Source: an uncultured Sutterella sp. (GTDB taxonomy: Bacteria > Pseudomonadota > Gammaproteobacteria > Burkholderiales > Burkholderiaceae_F). From it: a stretch of 34,556 bases of DNA. Where the stretch lies: the NCBI GenBank assembly GCA_900770335.1, contig CAAGKD010000075.1, positions 1 to 34,556 on the forward strand. Direction: 5' to 3'. Shown here in pieces: positions 16,467 to 24,626 of the stretch (its first letter is position 1; each line of letters begins with the position of its first letter). The notes under the pieces were generated by a model, which saw only the letters and a program-made list of their open reading frames with translations, made no database searches and was not told where the DNA came from. The position numbers and the translations under genes were made by a program.

Positions 16467-17777
16467 TCAGATGAACTGCGGCACGATGATGCCGACGACG
16501 ATGAGCGGGATGTTGAAGACGAGGAAGGTCGGCACGCACGTGTCCCAGATGTGCGAGTGCTGCTTGTCCGCGTTGAGGCCGCTCGTGGGCCCGAGCGTGC
16601 TGTCCGAGGCGGGCGAGCCCGCGTCGCCGAGGGCTCCCGCGACCGTCATGAGGAGCACCGTTGCGGCGGGCGAGAACCCGACGGCCGTGCAGAGCGGCAC
16701 GTAGATGACGGCGAGAATGGGCACGGTGCCGAAGCTCGTGCCGATGCCCATCGTGACGAGAAGGCCGATCAGGGTGATGATCGTCGCGGCGATCCAGGTG
16801 CTCCCGCCGATCAGCGGAACGACGCTCGAGACGAGCTCGGGCACGGCGCCCGTCGCCTTGAGGATGTTGGCGTAGCCGCCCGCGATGAGCATCACGAAGG
16901 CGATGAAGCCCATCATCGAGATGCCGCTCGCGAGGTGTTCGTCAAGGCTCGAGAACCGGAAGGCGCCGCCGGCGAACATCACGATGAGGCCCAAGAGCGC
17001 GGCGAGCGGAAGCGACTCCATCGCGACCTGCACGGCCACGGCCGCGAGGATGGCGGCGAGCGTGACGAGGTGCTTTCGCGTGAAGCCCGGCTCCGCGCCG
17101 GACTCGGCCTTGACGCCCGTGACCGGCAGGTCGGCGTATTGCCTCGGGCGGCGGTAGAGGACGAAGACGGCGAAGAGCAGCCCGGCGAACATCGCGAGGC
17201 CCGCGATCCAGGCGACTGAGGCGACGTCGCCCACGGTGGTCGCCAGGCCGTTCGTCGTCATGTTGTCCGCGACGATTCCTTGGAAGATCAGGCCGAAGCC
17301 GATCGGCAGCGTGATGTAGGGCGCGGTGAGGCCGAACCCGAGCGAGCACGCCACCGCGCGGCGGTCGAGCCGCATGCGGTTCATGAGCGCGAGCAGGGGC
17401 GGAATGAGAAGCGGGATGAAGGCGATGTGCACCGGCACCACGTTCTGCGAGAGGCACGAGATGAAGGCGATCGCGAGGCAGAAGAGCGCCGGGCGCTCGC
17501 CCATGTGCCGGCCGAGCCAGTCGACGAGCTTGCCCATGAGGCCCGTGTTGGCGATCGCCACGGCGAAGGTGCCGAGGAGAATGTACGAGAGCGCTGTCGT
17601 CGCGTTGGCGCTGAAGCCCTCCGCGAGGAGGTTCATCGACTCGCTCATGCCGATGCCGCCGGCGAGGCCCGCGGCGAGGGCCGCGAGCAGCAGCGAGAAG
17701 AGCACGTTCACGCGCGCGAGGCACAGCGCGCAGAGCAGAACGACGGAGAGAATGATCGGGTTGGTGAGAATGCCCAC
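16467..17777 (-). CDS. YuiF-type Na+/H+ antiporter family (ion transporter superfamily) permease
   Basis: A 436-aa polytopic membrane protein with about 11-12 spans, similar to Bacillus YuiF (Na+/H+ antiporter family, COG2056). The diagnostic N-terminal block runs from the ARVNVLFSLLLAALAAGLAGG region to TALSYILLGTFAVAIANTG. Later blocks SQNVVPVHIAFIPLLIPPLL and MGIGTSFGTVPILAVIYVPL also fit. Homologues are proposed to carry amino acids such as histidine with Na+. The start is uncertain: no ATG fits, and I chose GTG at 17777, right before the first span, although no Shine-Dalgarno is obvious; the frame is open to 18563. It diverges from an M20D amidohydrolase, suggesting uptake and hydrolysis of one compound. 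Confidence 0.88.
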   Translation of the reverse strand: MGILTNPIILSVVLLCALCLARVNVLFSLLLAALAAGLAGGIGMSESMNLLAEGFSANATTALSYILLGTFAVAIANTGLMGKLVDWLGRHMGERPALFCLAIAFISCLSQNVVPVHIAFIPLLIPPLLALMNRMRLDRRAVACSLGFGLTAPYITLPIGFGLIFQGIVADNMTTNGLATTVGDVASVAWIAGLAMFAGLLFAVFVLYRRPRQYADLPVTGVKAESGAEPGFTRKHLVTLAAILAAVAVQVAMESLPLAALLGLIVMFAGGAFRFSSLDEHLASGISMMGFIAFVMLIAGGYANILKATGAVPELVSSVVPLIGGSTWIAATIITLIGLLVTMGIGTSFGTVPILAVIYVPLCTAVGFSPAATVLLMTVAGALGDAGSPASDSTLGPTSGLNADKQHSHIWDTCVPTFLVFNIPLIVVGIIVPQFI

Positions 17778-18074
17778 GGTTGTTGCGCAGATGCCTGTCG
17801 GTGGTCGACGCCTGCTTCCGGCTTGAGGTTGAGGGGAGGGGTCTTTTTTGGAAAGAATATCGCACGCCCGGGGAGTCGCGCCCGCTCGGGGCGCGTTTGA
17901 GGGGCGCTTGTGACGATTCAAGCGCCGGATCGGCGGGGCGCCTGCGCCCGCCGCCCGCGAGGCATAAGATTTCCGGCGTTCAAATTCATTTCGCCGCACC
18001 GGACGCGTGGCGCGCAGGACGCGCCGCTTGACGGGCGGCGTTCCGACCCAATGGAATCGAGGAGCTTGAAGCCG
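17778..18074. promoter_or_regulatory. divergent promoter region with 8-bp inverted repeat
   Basis: This 297-bp gap between the YuiF-like transporter and the M20D amidohydrolase has no gene. GGCGCTTG (17903-17910) and CAAGCGCC (17919-17926) are perfect inverted arms 8 nt apart. A -10-like TAAGAT (17965-17970) points towards the amidohydrolase, and TATTCT on the minus strand (17854-17859) towards the transporter. The dyad lies between the two, as expected for a shared operator. Confidence 0.5.
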
Positions 18075-19250
18075 ATGTCGATTTTGTCCGAGCTTGAGGC
18101 GAAGGCCTCCGAGTACGCCGAGTGGCGCCACGCCTTTCATGAGCATCCCGAGATCGGGCTCGATCTCGAGTGGACCGCGGCCCGCGTGGCTGAGAAGCTT
18201 CGCGGCTGGGGGATCGAGGTGACCGAGGGAATCGGCCGGACCGGCCTTGTCGGCGTGATCCGGGGGGACCTGGGCGAAGGCCGCACGATCGCGCTCAGAA
18301 GCGACATGGATGCGCTGCCGATGCAGGAGACGGGCGAGTGCCCCTGGAAGTCCCGGCAGGAGGGCGCCATGCACGGCTGCGGGCACGACGGGCACATGAC
18401 GATGCTTCTCGCCGCGGCCCAATACCTCGCCGCGCACAGGCAGTTCCGCGGCACGGTCCTGCTCGTCTTCCAGCCGGGCGAGGAGGGCGCGGACGGCGCG
18501 AACCAGATGATCCGCGACGGGCTCTTCGAGCGGTTTCCGTGCGACGAGATCTACGGCATGCACAACTGGACCGACATCCCCGTGGGCGAGGTGCGCCTGC
18601 GCAAGGGCGCGACCATGTCGGGCCAGGACTTCTTCTCAGTGAAGATCCGCGGCCGCGGCGCCCACGGCTCGGCCCCGCAGCTCTCCGCGGACGCGGCGAT
18701 GGCCGCGGCCCTCATCACGACGGCCCTGCAGCAGATCGTCTCGAGGAACGTCGCGCCCCTTGACGTCGCGGTCGTCTCCGTCACGAAGATCCATGCGGGC
18801 TCGGCCTTCAACATCATCCCCGAGGAGGCCGAGCTCGGCGGCTGCACGCGCTTCTTCTCCGACGAGACGGGCGCGCTCCTGCGCCGGCGCATCGAGGAGG
18901 TCGCGCGCACGGTCGGCGCCTCCTGCGGCGTCGAGGTCGAGACGGTCTTCACGCCGATCGCCGCGGTGCTCATGAGCGACGACAAGCTCGCCGAGGCGAT
19001 GCGCGAGGCGGCCGAGGAGGTGGTCGGCGAGGGCCGCGCGGCCTGGTCCGAGCAGCCGCAGATGGCGAGCGAGGACTTCTCGTACCTCGTGCGCGAGGTT
19101 CCGGGCGCGTACTGCTTCCTGGGCGGCCACGCCCCCTACGGCGCGAAGAACCTCCACAATCCGAAGTTCGACTTCGACGACCGCGTCCTTGCGACGGGCG
19201 CGGCGATCTGGGTGACGGTGGCGATGAAGCGCCTCGCCGCGCAGGGCTGA
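18075..19250 (+). CDS. M20D family amidohydrolase (HipO/IAA-aminoacid hydrolase type)
   Basis: A 391-aa zinc/manganese-dependent amidohydrolase of the hippurate hydrolase type, releasing an amino acid from N-acyl amino acids. Metal ligands are visible: C102 and H104 in MHGCGHDGHM, E136-E137 in FQPGEEG, H163 in GMHNW, and the C-terminal histidine in KNLHNPKFDF. A dimerisation lid domain lies at about 180-295. I chose ATG 18075 because GAGGAG (18059-18064) precedes it; ATG 18051 is an alternative. There is no signal peptide, so it acts in the cytoplasm. Divergent to a YuiF-type transporter. The natural substrate is unknown. Confidence 0.92.
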   Translation: MSILSELEAKASEYAEWRHAFHEHPEIGLDLEWTAARVAEKLRGWGIEVTEGIGRTGLVGVIRGDLGEGRTIALRSDMDALPMQETGECPWKSRQEGAMHGCGHDGHMTMLLAAAQYLAAHRQFRGTVLLVFQPGEEGADGANQMIRDGLFERFPCDEIYGMHNWTDIPVGEVRLRKGATMSGQDFFSVKIRGRGAHGSAPQLSADAAMAAALITTALQQIVSRNVAPLDVAVVSVTKIHAGSAFNIIPEEAELGGCTRFFSDETGALLRRRIEEVARTVGASCGVEVETVFTPIAAVLMSDDKLAEAMREAAEEVVGEGRAAWSEQPQMASEDFSYLVREVPGAYCFLGGHAPYGAKNLHNPKFDFDDRVLATGAAIWVTVAMKRLAAQG

Positions 19251-19262
19251 GGGAAATGGCGT

Positions 19263-19343
19263 CCGATCCGGGACGCTTGCAGTCCGGATCGGGTGCGGCG
19301 GGAGGTCGGCGATGAGGCGCGCGTGCGCGAGGCCGCGCGCCTC
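19263..19343. terminator. two stacked perfect hairpins in a convergent gap
   Basis: CCGATCCGG/CCGGATCGG (19263-19271 and 19284-19292) and GAGGCGCGCG/CGCGCGCCTC (19314-19323 and 19334-19343) are two perfect stems of 9 and 10 bp between the amidohydrolase stop (19250) and the kinase stop (19358). Neither has a T-run. They probably end or stabilise the converging transcripts, one for each side. Confidence 0.55.
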
Positions 19344-19357
19344 CCTCAAGGCGGCCT

Positions 19358-20233
19358 TCAGAGCAGCTCGTAGCTCTCCGAGCGGGTGGGAAGCGGCAGC
19401 GTCTGCAGCACCCGCTCGAGGAGGATCCCCTCCCGGCTGTCGCCCCGGAAGCCGAAGGTCGCGCGGATTCCCTGAAGTACGAACTGCGCCGCGCGGTCGA
19501 GCGCGACGGGCAGGCTGTCGCCCTGCAGGAGGCTTCCCGTGATGACGCTCGTGAAGGCGTCGCCCGTCCCGGGATAGTGCGCCGGCATGTATGGGCACGT
19601 CACCTTCCAGGTTCGTCCGTCCGAGGCGCTGCGGGCGATGACGGACGTGAGGTCCGTTCGGCCCCTGACGGGCACGCCCGTGATGATCACCGTGTCCGGC
19701 CCGAAGGCGGCGAGCTCGCCGATCATCCGCTTGAGCTCGTCCTCCGCGCATTCGGCCCGCCAGGGGCGGCCGAGGAGCGCGAAGAGCTCCGTGAGGTTGG
19801 GCGTCAGCACATCCGCGCTCCGGCAGAGCGTGCGCATGGCGGCCACCATCTCCTCGGTGATCTTGCTGTAGAGCCTTCCGTTGTCGCCGAGCACGGGATC
19901 GACGACGACGAGCGTGCCGGAGGTTCTGAAGCGGGCGATGAAGTCCCGGACGATCTCGATCTGCCGGGGCGAGCCGAGGTAGCCCGTGTAGATCGCGTCG
20001 AAGTCGATCCCGAGCCGCTCCCACTCGGCGATGATGCGCGGCATCTCGTCGGTGAGGTCGAGAAACGAGAAGCTCGGGTACTGCGTGTGGTTCGAAAGGA
20101 TCGCCGTCGGAAGCGGGCAGACTTCGCAGCCCATCGTCGAGAGAATGGGCAGGACCGCCGTGAGCGAGACGCGGCCGACGCCCGAGAGGTCGTGAACCGC
20201 GGCGACGCGGCGCGAGAAGCGGGGAGTGCGCAT
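19358..20233 (-). CDS. PdxY-like pyridoxal/pyridoxamine kinase
   Basis: A 291-aa ribokinase-superfamily kinase of the ThiD/PdxK/PdxY group, which phosphorylates pyridoxal, pyridoxine or pyridoxamine with ATP for vitamin B6 salvage. The N-terminal VHDLSGVGRVSLT block, the VDPVLGDNG block and the catalytic anion-hole motif GTGDAF (222-227, D225 as catalytic base) are typical. The substrate-side block TPNLTEL is also present. Start ATG 20233 matches the family N-terminus. gluQ ends 57 nt upstream on the same strand, so they may share a transcript. Confidence 0.9.
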   Translation of the reverse strand: MRTPRFSRRVAAVHDLSGVGRVSLTAVLPILSTMGCEVCPLPTAILSNHTQYPSFSFLDLTDEMPRIIAEWERLGIDFDAIYTGYLGSPRQIEIVRDFIARFRTSGTLVVVDPVLGDNGRLYSKITEEMVAAMRTLCRSADVLTPNLTELFALLGRPWRAECAEDELKRMIGELAAFGPDTVIITGVPVRGRTDLTSVIARSASDGRTWKVTCPYMPAHYPGTGDAFTSVITGSLLQGDSLPVALDRAAQFVLQGIRATFGFRGDSREGILLERVLQTLPLPTRSESYELL

Positions 20234-20290
20234 GGGCGTGAGGAGGTTTGAAGATTTGGAAAGGCTTGTTGGAGGCGTGAGCGGGTCGCG

Positions 20291-21202
20291 CTAGACGGGC
20301 CTGCTCCAGCGCTCCGCCCAGAGGGGAAGGGCCGCGCGCAGGAACGCCTCGGGCGAGTCCGCGCCGAGCCGCGGGAAGCCGAGGTGCGCGAACGCGGCGT
20401 CCAGGGCCGCCTCGGGCGAGGAGAGGTCGACGTGGCGCGCGCCCTGCTGCTTGGAGAGCTTCTCGCCCCGGTCGTTGAGCACAAGCGGAATGTGCATGTG
20501 TTCGGGCGGCCGGCCGCCGAGCGCGCGGGTGAGCAGAATCTGCCGGGGCGTGTTGTCGACGAGGTCCGCGCCGCGCACGACGTGCGTGACGCCCGAGGCG
20601 AGGTCGTCGACCGTGACGGCGAGCTGGTAGGCCCAGAGGCCGTCGGCGCGCCTGAGCACGAAGTCCCCGACCTCGCGCCGCACGTCCTGCTCGAAGTCGC
20701 CGAGCCAGCGGTCGCGAAAGCGCACGACGCCCTCCGGAACGCGAAAGCGCAGCGACCGCACGGGCCGGCCGCCCGTCCCCGCCCGGCAGGTGCCCGGATA
20801 GACGCCGGCGGGGAGTCCGAGGCGCGCGTCCTCGGCGAGGATCTCCTTTCTTGAGCAGGCGCAGCCGAAGACGAGGCCCGCCTGGGTGAGGCGCCTGAGG
20901 GCGTCCTCGTACGCCTCGCTGCGGTTGTGCTGCCAGACGACGGGCTCGTCGGACGTCATGCCGAGCCGCGCGAGATCCTCGATGAAGGACTCGCCCGCGC
21001 CGGGGATGTCCCGCGGGGGGTCGATGTCCTCGATTCGCAGGAGCCAGGCGCCCCCGTGCGCGCGGGCGTCAAGCCAGCTCGCGAGCGCCGCGGCGAGGCT
21101 TCCTGCGTGAAGCCTGCCCGTGGGGGACGGGGCGAAGCGCCCGCGGTAGGGGCGGGGGGCGGGCGTGCTGAGGGGGGAAATCGTGTCCTGCTGCTGGGTC
21201 AT
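20291..21202 (-). CDS. gluQ: glutamyl-Q tRNA(Asp) synthetase
   Basis: A 303-aa paralogue of the GluRS catalytic domain without an anticodon-binding domain. It attaches glutamate to queuosine in the anticodon of tRNA-Asp. The class I HIGH motif is HAGS (32-35) in APSPTGRLHAGS, the KMSKS motif is KLSKQ (248-252), and the zinc site is C114, C116, Y135 and C139, exactly as in E. coli GluQ. Length is normal. The start ATG 21202 gives the family N-terminus; an open frame upstream to 21499 is a shadow. The kinase gene follows 57 nt later. Presence implies that the cell makes or salvages queuosine. Confidence 0.94.
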   Translation of the reverse strand: MTQQQDTISPLSTPAPRPYRGRFAPSPTGRLHAGSLAAALASWLDARAHGGAWLLRIEDIDPPRDIPGAGESFIEDLARLGMTSDEPVVWQHNRSEAYEDALRRLTQAGLVFGCACSRKEILAEDARLGLPAGVYPGTCRAGTGGRPVRSLRFRVPEGVVRFRDRWLGDFEQDVRREVGDFVLRRADGLWAYQLAVTVDDLASGVTHVVRGADLVDNTPRQILLTRALGGRPPEHMHIPLVLNDRGEKLSKQQGARHVDLSSPEAALDAAFAHLGFPRLGADSPEAFLRAALPLWAERWSRPV

Positions 21203-21287
21203 GGATCTGCGTCGGGGAGGGTTTTTCCGGAGCGGCGCCGGAGCTTTCGCATTATCCTGCGCCGGCGCGCGGGGCGGCGCCTCCCCA

Positions 21288-21339
21288 AAGGCGCTTCCAG
21301 AATGCGCTCCCTGAAGGCGCTCCCGAAAGGTGCGCCCCA
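21288..21339. repeat. four tandem imperfect 13-bp repeats in the gluQ/MFS divergent gap
   Basis: The units AAGGCGCTTCCAG, AATGCGCTCCCTG, AAGGCGCTCCCGA and AAGGTGCGCCCCA lie head to tail at 21288, 21301, 21314 and 21327. The common core is AAnGCGCTCCC. A weaker fifth unit may precede at 21275. They sit 45-96 bp upstream of the MFS start and 86-137 bp upstream of gluQ. A -10-like GATAAT on the minus strand (21251-21256) is close to gluQ. Confidence 0.7.
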
Positions 21340-21383
21340 GGATTCCGGCCGCGCGCACGCACAAGGAACAGCTGAAACAGAAA

Positions 21384-22637
21384 ATGAACACCTCCTCTCC
21401 GACATGCTCGGGAAGCACCGCGGGCAGCGCGCGGCCGAAGCTCTCGGACGGCATGCTTCTCGCCGCCATCGGCACGCTCGGCCCCTTCGCCGCCAACACG
21501 TACGTTCCGGCCTTCGGCGAGATCGCCCGGGATCTCGCCGCCTCGCCCGTGGTCGTGCAACAGTCGCTCTCGATCTACCTCGCGGGCTTCGCCGTCGCGT
21601 CGCTCTTCATCGGCGCGGTCTCGGACGCCTTCGGACGCAAGCGCGTGCTGATGATCGCGACCCTCGCATTTGCGGCCGCAAGCCTCGCCGCCATGAGCGC
21701 CGACTCGATTGAATCGCTCTGCCTCTGGCGCCTCGTCATGGGCGTCACGGCCTCCGCCGGGCCCGTCCTCAGCCAGGCGATCGTCCGCGACCGCTGGCAG
21801 GGCGTCGACGCGGCGAGGATCGTCGCGCTCATCGCCGTGCTCTTCGGCGTGGGGCCGTGCCTCGCGCCGATCCTGGGCGGCGAGATCACCGTGACCTTCG
21901 GCTGGCGCGGGGTCTTTCTTTTTCTCGCCGCGCTTGGGACGGGCTTGTGCGCGCTCGCGGGCCTTCTGCTCAAGGAGACGCTTCCCGCGGAGCGGCGCGT
22001 GTCCTTCCGGCCGCTCGTCACGCTCTCGCGCTACGGCGAGGCGCTGCGCTCCCTGCCCTTCGTCGCGGGGATCCTCGCCCACGGGTTCTGCTTCATGGGG
22101 CTCATCGTCTATTCGGCGGGCGCGGCGGACTTCGTCATCCACGTGCTCGGCCTCGAGGTCGACGAGTTCGGATGGATGATGGTGCCGATCGTCCTCGCCT
22201 CGATGGCGGGGGCCTGGGCAGGACCGAAGGTCCTCGAGCGAACGGGCGCGAAGCGCCTCATCGTGGGCGGCATGATCGCGCTCATCGCCTCGGGGCTCGC
22301 CGGAGCGCTCGTGGAGCGCTTCGAGCCCCTGGACTTTCCGCTCCTGCTCCTGCCGCCCGTCGCCTACAACTTCTTCGCAGCGATGATCCGTCCGACGATC
22401 AACGTCATGAACCTCGACTACTTCCCGCGAAGCAGGGGCCTTGCGGCGTCGCTCCAGCAGGCGTCGCTCACGGGCGCGTTCGGGATCTCCTCGGCCGCGC
22501 TCGTGCCGCTCGTCATGGGCGAGGCCTGGCGGTACTCGGTCGTGATGCTCCTCTCGGGCGCCGCGGCGCTCGCGCTCTGGAGCGTCGTCCTCGCGACGCG
22601 CGCCCGGGCGCTTCCCGAGGGCGCGGAGCGCCTTTGA
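21384..22637 (+). CDS. MFS multidrug exporter, Bcr/CflA type
   Basis: A 417-aa 12-span major facilitator of the drug:H+ antiporter-1 family. The N-terminal block TYVPAFGEIARDLAASP and motif A GAVSDAFGRKRVLM are characteristic of Bcr/CflA exporters, as is the antiporter motif-C-like GVTASAGPVLSQAIVRD and PCLAPILGG. I chose ATG 21384 (MNTSSP); an in-frame ATG at 21330 would extend into the tandem repeats and is less likely. Substrates are unknown; relatives export bicyclomycin, chloramphenicol, sulfonamides or amino acids. Divergent from gluQ, and convergent with the GsiB-like gene. Confidence 0.9.
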   Translation: MNTSSPTCSGSTAGSARPKLSDGMLLAAIGTLGPFAANTYVPAFGEIARDLAASPVVVQQSLSIYLAGFAVASLFIGAVSDAFGRKRVLMIATLAFAAASLAAMSADSIESLCLWRLVMGVTASAGPVLSQAIVRDRWQGVDAARIVALIAVLFGVGPCLAPILGGEITVTFGWRGVFLFLAALGTGLCALAGLLLKETLPAERRVSFRPLVTLSRYGEALRSLPFVAGILAHGFCFMGLIVYSAGAADFVIHVLGLEVDEFGWMMVPIVLASMAGAWAGPKVLERTGAKRLIVGGMIALIASGLAGALVERFEPLDFPLLLLPPVAYNFFAAMIRPTINVMNLDYFPRSRGLAASLQQASLTGAFGISSAALVPLVMGEAWRYSVVMLLSGAAALALWSVVLATRARALPEGAERL

Positions 22638-22671
22638 GGATGCTGCGGAGCTTCAAGTCCGTGAAGACGAG

Positions 22672-22702
22672 GCGGGCGGGCCCTTTGAAGGAACCCGCCC
22701 GC
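22672..22702. terminator. hairpin between convergent MFS and GsiB-like genes
   Basis: GCGGGCGGG (22672-22680) pairs perfectly with CCCGCCCGC (22694-22702) across a 13-nt loop, between stops at 22637 and 22733. No T-run follows on either strand, so the terminator role is inferred from position. Confidence 0.55.
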
Positions 22703-22732
22703 GTCGCGTCAGAGGAGCCTCTCAGCCGTCAG

Positions 22733-24268
22733 TCACTTGACCTCGACCTCGGCGAAGTCAAAGCCGGCGTCGGGCTGGATGTAGAAGCCCGAGACGCCGC
22801 TCTTCTGCGCGGAGACGTTGAGCTCCGTGACGAGGAAGATCCAGGGCGCGTCGGTCCAGACCGCCTTCTGGCCCTCGGAGTAGAAGGCCTGCTTCTTCGC
22901 CTTGTCGGTCGTGAGCAGCGCCTGGCGGAGGCTGTCGTCGAGCGTCTTGCTGCTGTAGTAGCCGAAGTTCGACGCGGTCGGAGCCCAGGAGGCGGTCGCA
23001 AGGAGCGGGCGCACGGCCCAGTCAAGCTCTCCCGTCGAGGACGACCAGCCGGCGTAGACCATGTTGAGCTTCGAGACCTCGGGCTTCTGGATCAGGTAGG
23101 CGGTGCGCTGGCCCGCCTCCATCGCGAGCACGGAGACCTTGACGCCGACCTGGGCGAACTGCTGCTGCAGGAACTGGATCACCTTCTGGGCGGTCGAGTG
23201 GTTGTAGAGCGACCAGAGCGTGGCCGAGAAGCCGTTCGGGTAGCCGGCCTCCTTGAGGAGCTCGCGGGCCTTCTTCGGGTCATAGGGCCACGCGCCGTAC
23301 TCGTCGGCGAACTCGACGCCCTTCGGGGCGACGCCCTTGGCGGGAACGGCGAGGCCGTTGAAGGCGACCTTTGCGAGGGCTTGCTTGTTGACGGCGTAGT
23401 TGAGCGCCTGGCGGACCTTCGGGTCGTTGAAGGGCTTGATCTGGGTGTTGAAGGCGACGTAGCGCTCGATGATCGAGGGCGACTTCGTGACGACGATGCC
23501 GCTCTCGCCCTCAAGGGTCTTCACCTGCTCGGGAGGAACCGGGAAGATGTACTGCGCCTCGCCCGTGCGCAGCATCGCGACGCGCGAGCTGTTCTCGGGG
23601 ACGGGCTTGAAGACGATGCCGTCAACCTTGGGCAGCCCCTTGATGCGGTAGTCGGGGTTCTTCACGACATGGAGGATCTCCGAGGGGTTGTACTCGGCGA
23701 TCTTGAAGGGGCCCGTGCCGCACGGATGGAAGGCGAGCTGCTTGCCGGGGTACTTCGCGATGGCGCTCGGGCAGATCATGCCGCCCGACGGATGGGCGAG
23801 CTGGTTGATGAAGGCCGAGAAGGGCTCGTGGAGCGTGATTTTCGCCGTGTAGTCATCGACGATCTCGGTCTTGGCGATGTTGTTGTAGAGCGTGTAGCGG
23901 CGCAGGCCGTTGGCCTTGTCCGTGACGCGGTCGAAGGTCGCCTTCACGGCGTCGGCCTTGAACTCCGTGCCGTCATGGAACATCACGCCCTTCTTGAGGC
24001 GGATCGTGTAGACGAGGCCGTCCCCGGAGACGTCGTACCCCTCGGCGAGCACGGGACGGAGCTTCATGTCCTTGTCAAAGCCGAAGAGTCCCTCGTACAT
24101 CGCCTTGGCGCAGGAGATGGAGAGCGTGTCGCTCGCATCGAAGGGATCCATCGTCGTGAAGGTCGAGGCGACGGCTACGGTGAGCTCTTTGGCGCCGGCC
24201 GGAGAGGCCGAAAGGCCGAGAAGCGCGCCCGAGAGGGCGAGGGCCGCGGCGGCATGGGTGAATTTCAT
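22733..24268 (-). CDS. GsiB-like periplasmic (glutathione/peptide) ABC substrate-binding protein
   Basis: A 511-aa family 5 extracellular solute-binding protein. It has a Sec signal peptide with probable cleavage after residue 26 (AGA|KEL) and no lipobox. Similarity to E. coli GsiB (512 aa) is high along the whole length, for example FTTMDPFDASDTLS, KNIAKTEIVDDYTAKITL and KKARELLKEAGYPNGFS. GsiB delivers glutathione to the GsiACD importer. No gsiA, gsiC or gsiD is present nearby, so it is an orphan binding protein that must use a core encoded elsewhere. Heme, dipeptide or other oligopeptide ligands are alternatives. Closed downstream by a hairpin shared with the MFS gene. Confidence 0.92.
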   Translation of the reverse strand: MKFTHAAAALALSGALLGLSASPAGAKELTVAVASTFTTMDPFDASDTLSISCAKAMYEGLFGFDKDMKLRPVLAEGYDVSGDGLVYTIRLKKGVMFHDGTEFKADAVKATFDRVTDKANGLRRYTLYNNIAKTEIVDDYTAKITLHEPFSAFINQLAHPSGGMICPSAIAKYPGKQLAFHPCGTGPFKIAEYNPSEILHVVKNPDYRIKGLPKVDGIVFKPVPENSSRVAMLRTGEAQYIFPVPPEQVKTLEGESGIVVTKSPSIIERYVAFNTQIKPFNDPKVRQALNYAVNKQALAKVAFNGLAVPAKGVAPKGVEFADEYGAWPYDPKKARELLKEAGYPNGFSATLWSLYNHSTAQKVIQFLQQQFAQVGVKVSVLAMEAGQRTAYLIQKPEVSKLNMVYAGWSSSTGELDWAVRPLLATASWAPTASNFGYYSSKTLDDSLRQALLTTDKAKKQAFYSEGQKAVWTDAPWIFLVTELNVSAQKSGVSGFYIQPDAGFDFAEVEVK

Positions 24269-24626
24269 TTTCTGTCTCCTGCAAGGGAAGTCTGTATTCC
24301 TGCCGCCTCATGCTGGTCTCTCGGGCGGCTCGTGCGTGCCTTGATGTCGAGCAAGGCACGTGCCAGAAAGTGGAAAATGCAGGGATTCCCAGACGTCCGG
24401 ACATGCGAAGGCCCCGGACCGGAGGGGCCGGGGGCCTTTGGGAGAAGTGAGCGGTCGCTTACGCCGGATGCCGCGGATCGGGCGGCGCAGGCGCCGCTCG
24501 GGCATTGTGCTGAGACGGATCGGTGCGCAGCGGGGAGGGGGTGGCCGACGGAGTGCACCAAAGCTGCGCGTTTCAGCGCCGGGATGGGGCGAATTCAGCC
24601 CGGCTCCGGTCCGGATTCCGTCTGGA
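24269..24626. other. intergenic region between GsiB-like and M20 peptidase genes
   Basis: No gene is seen in this 358-bp gap. A strong GC hairpin AAGGCCCCGG (24408-24417) with CCGGGGGCCTT (24428-24438, one bulge) follows the peptidase on the minus strand and could end its transcript, though without a long T-run. The promoter of the GsiB-like gene should lie between the hairpin and 24268, but I see no clear -35/-10 pair. Confidence 0.4.

Noticed and set aside
21288..21339. CRISPR array
   Set aside because: Repeats are 13 bp with no spacers between them and imperfect, and no cas genes are present anywhere in the window.
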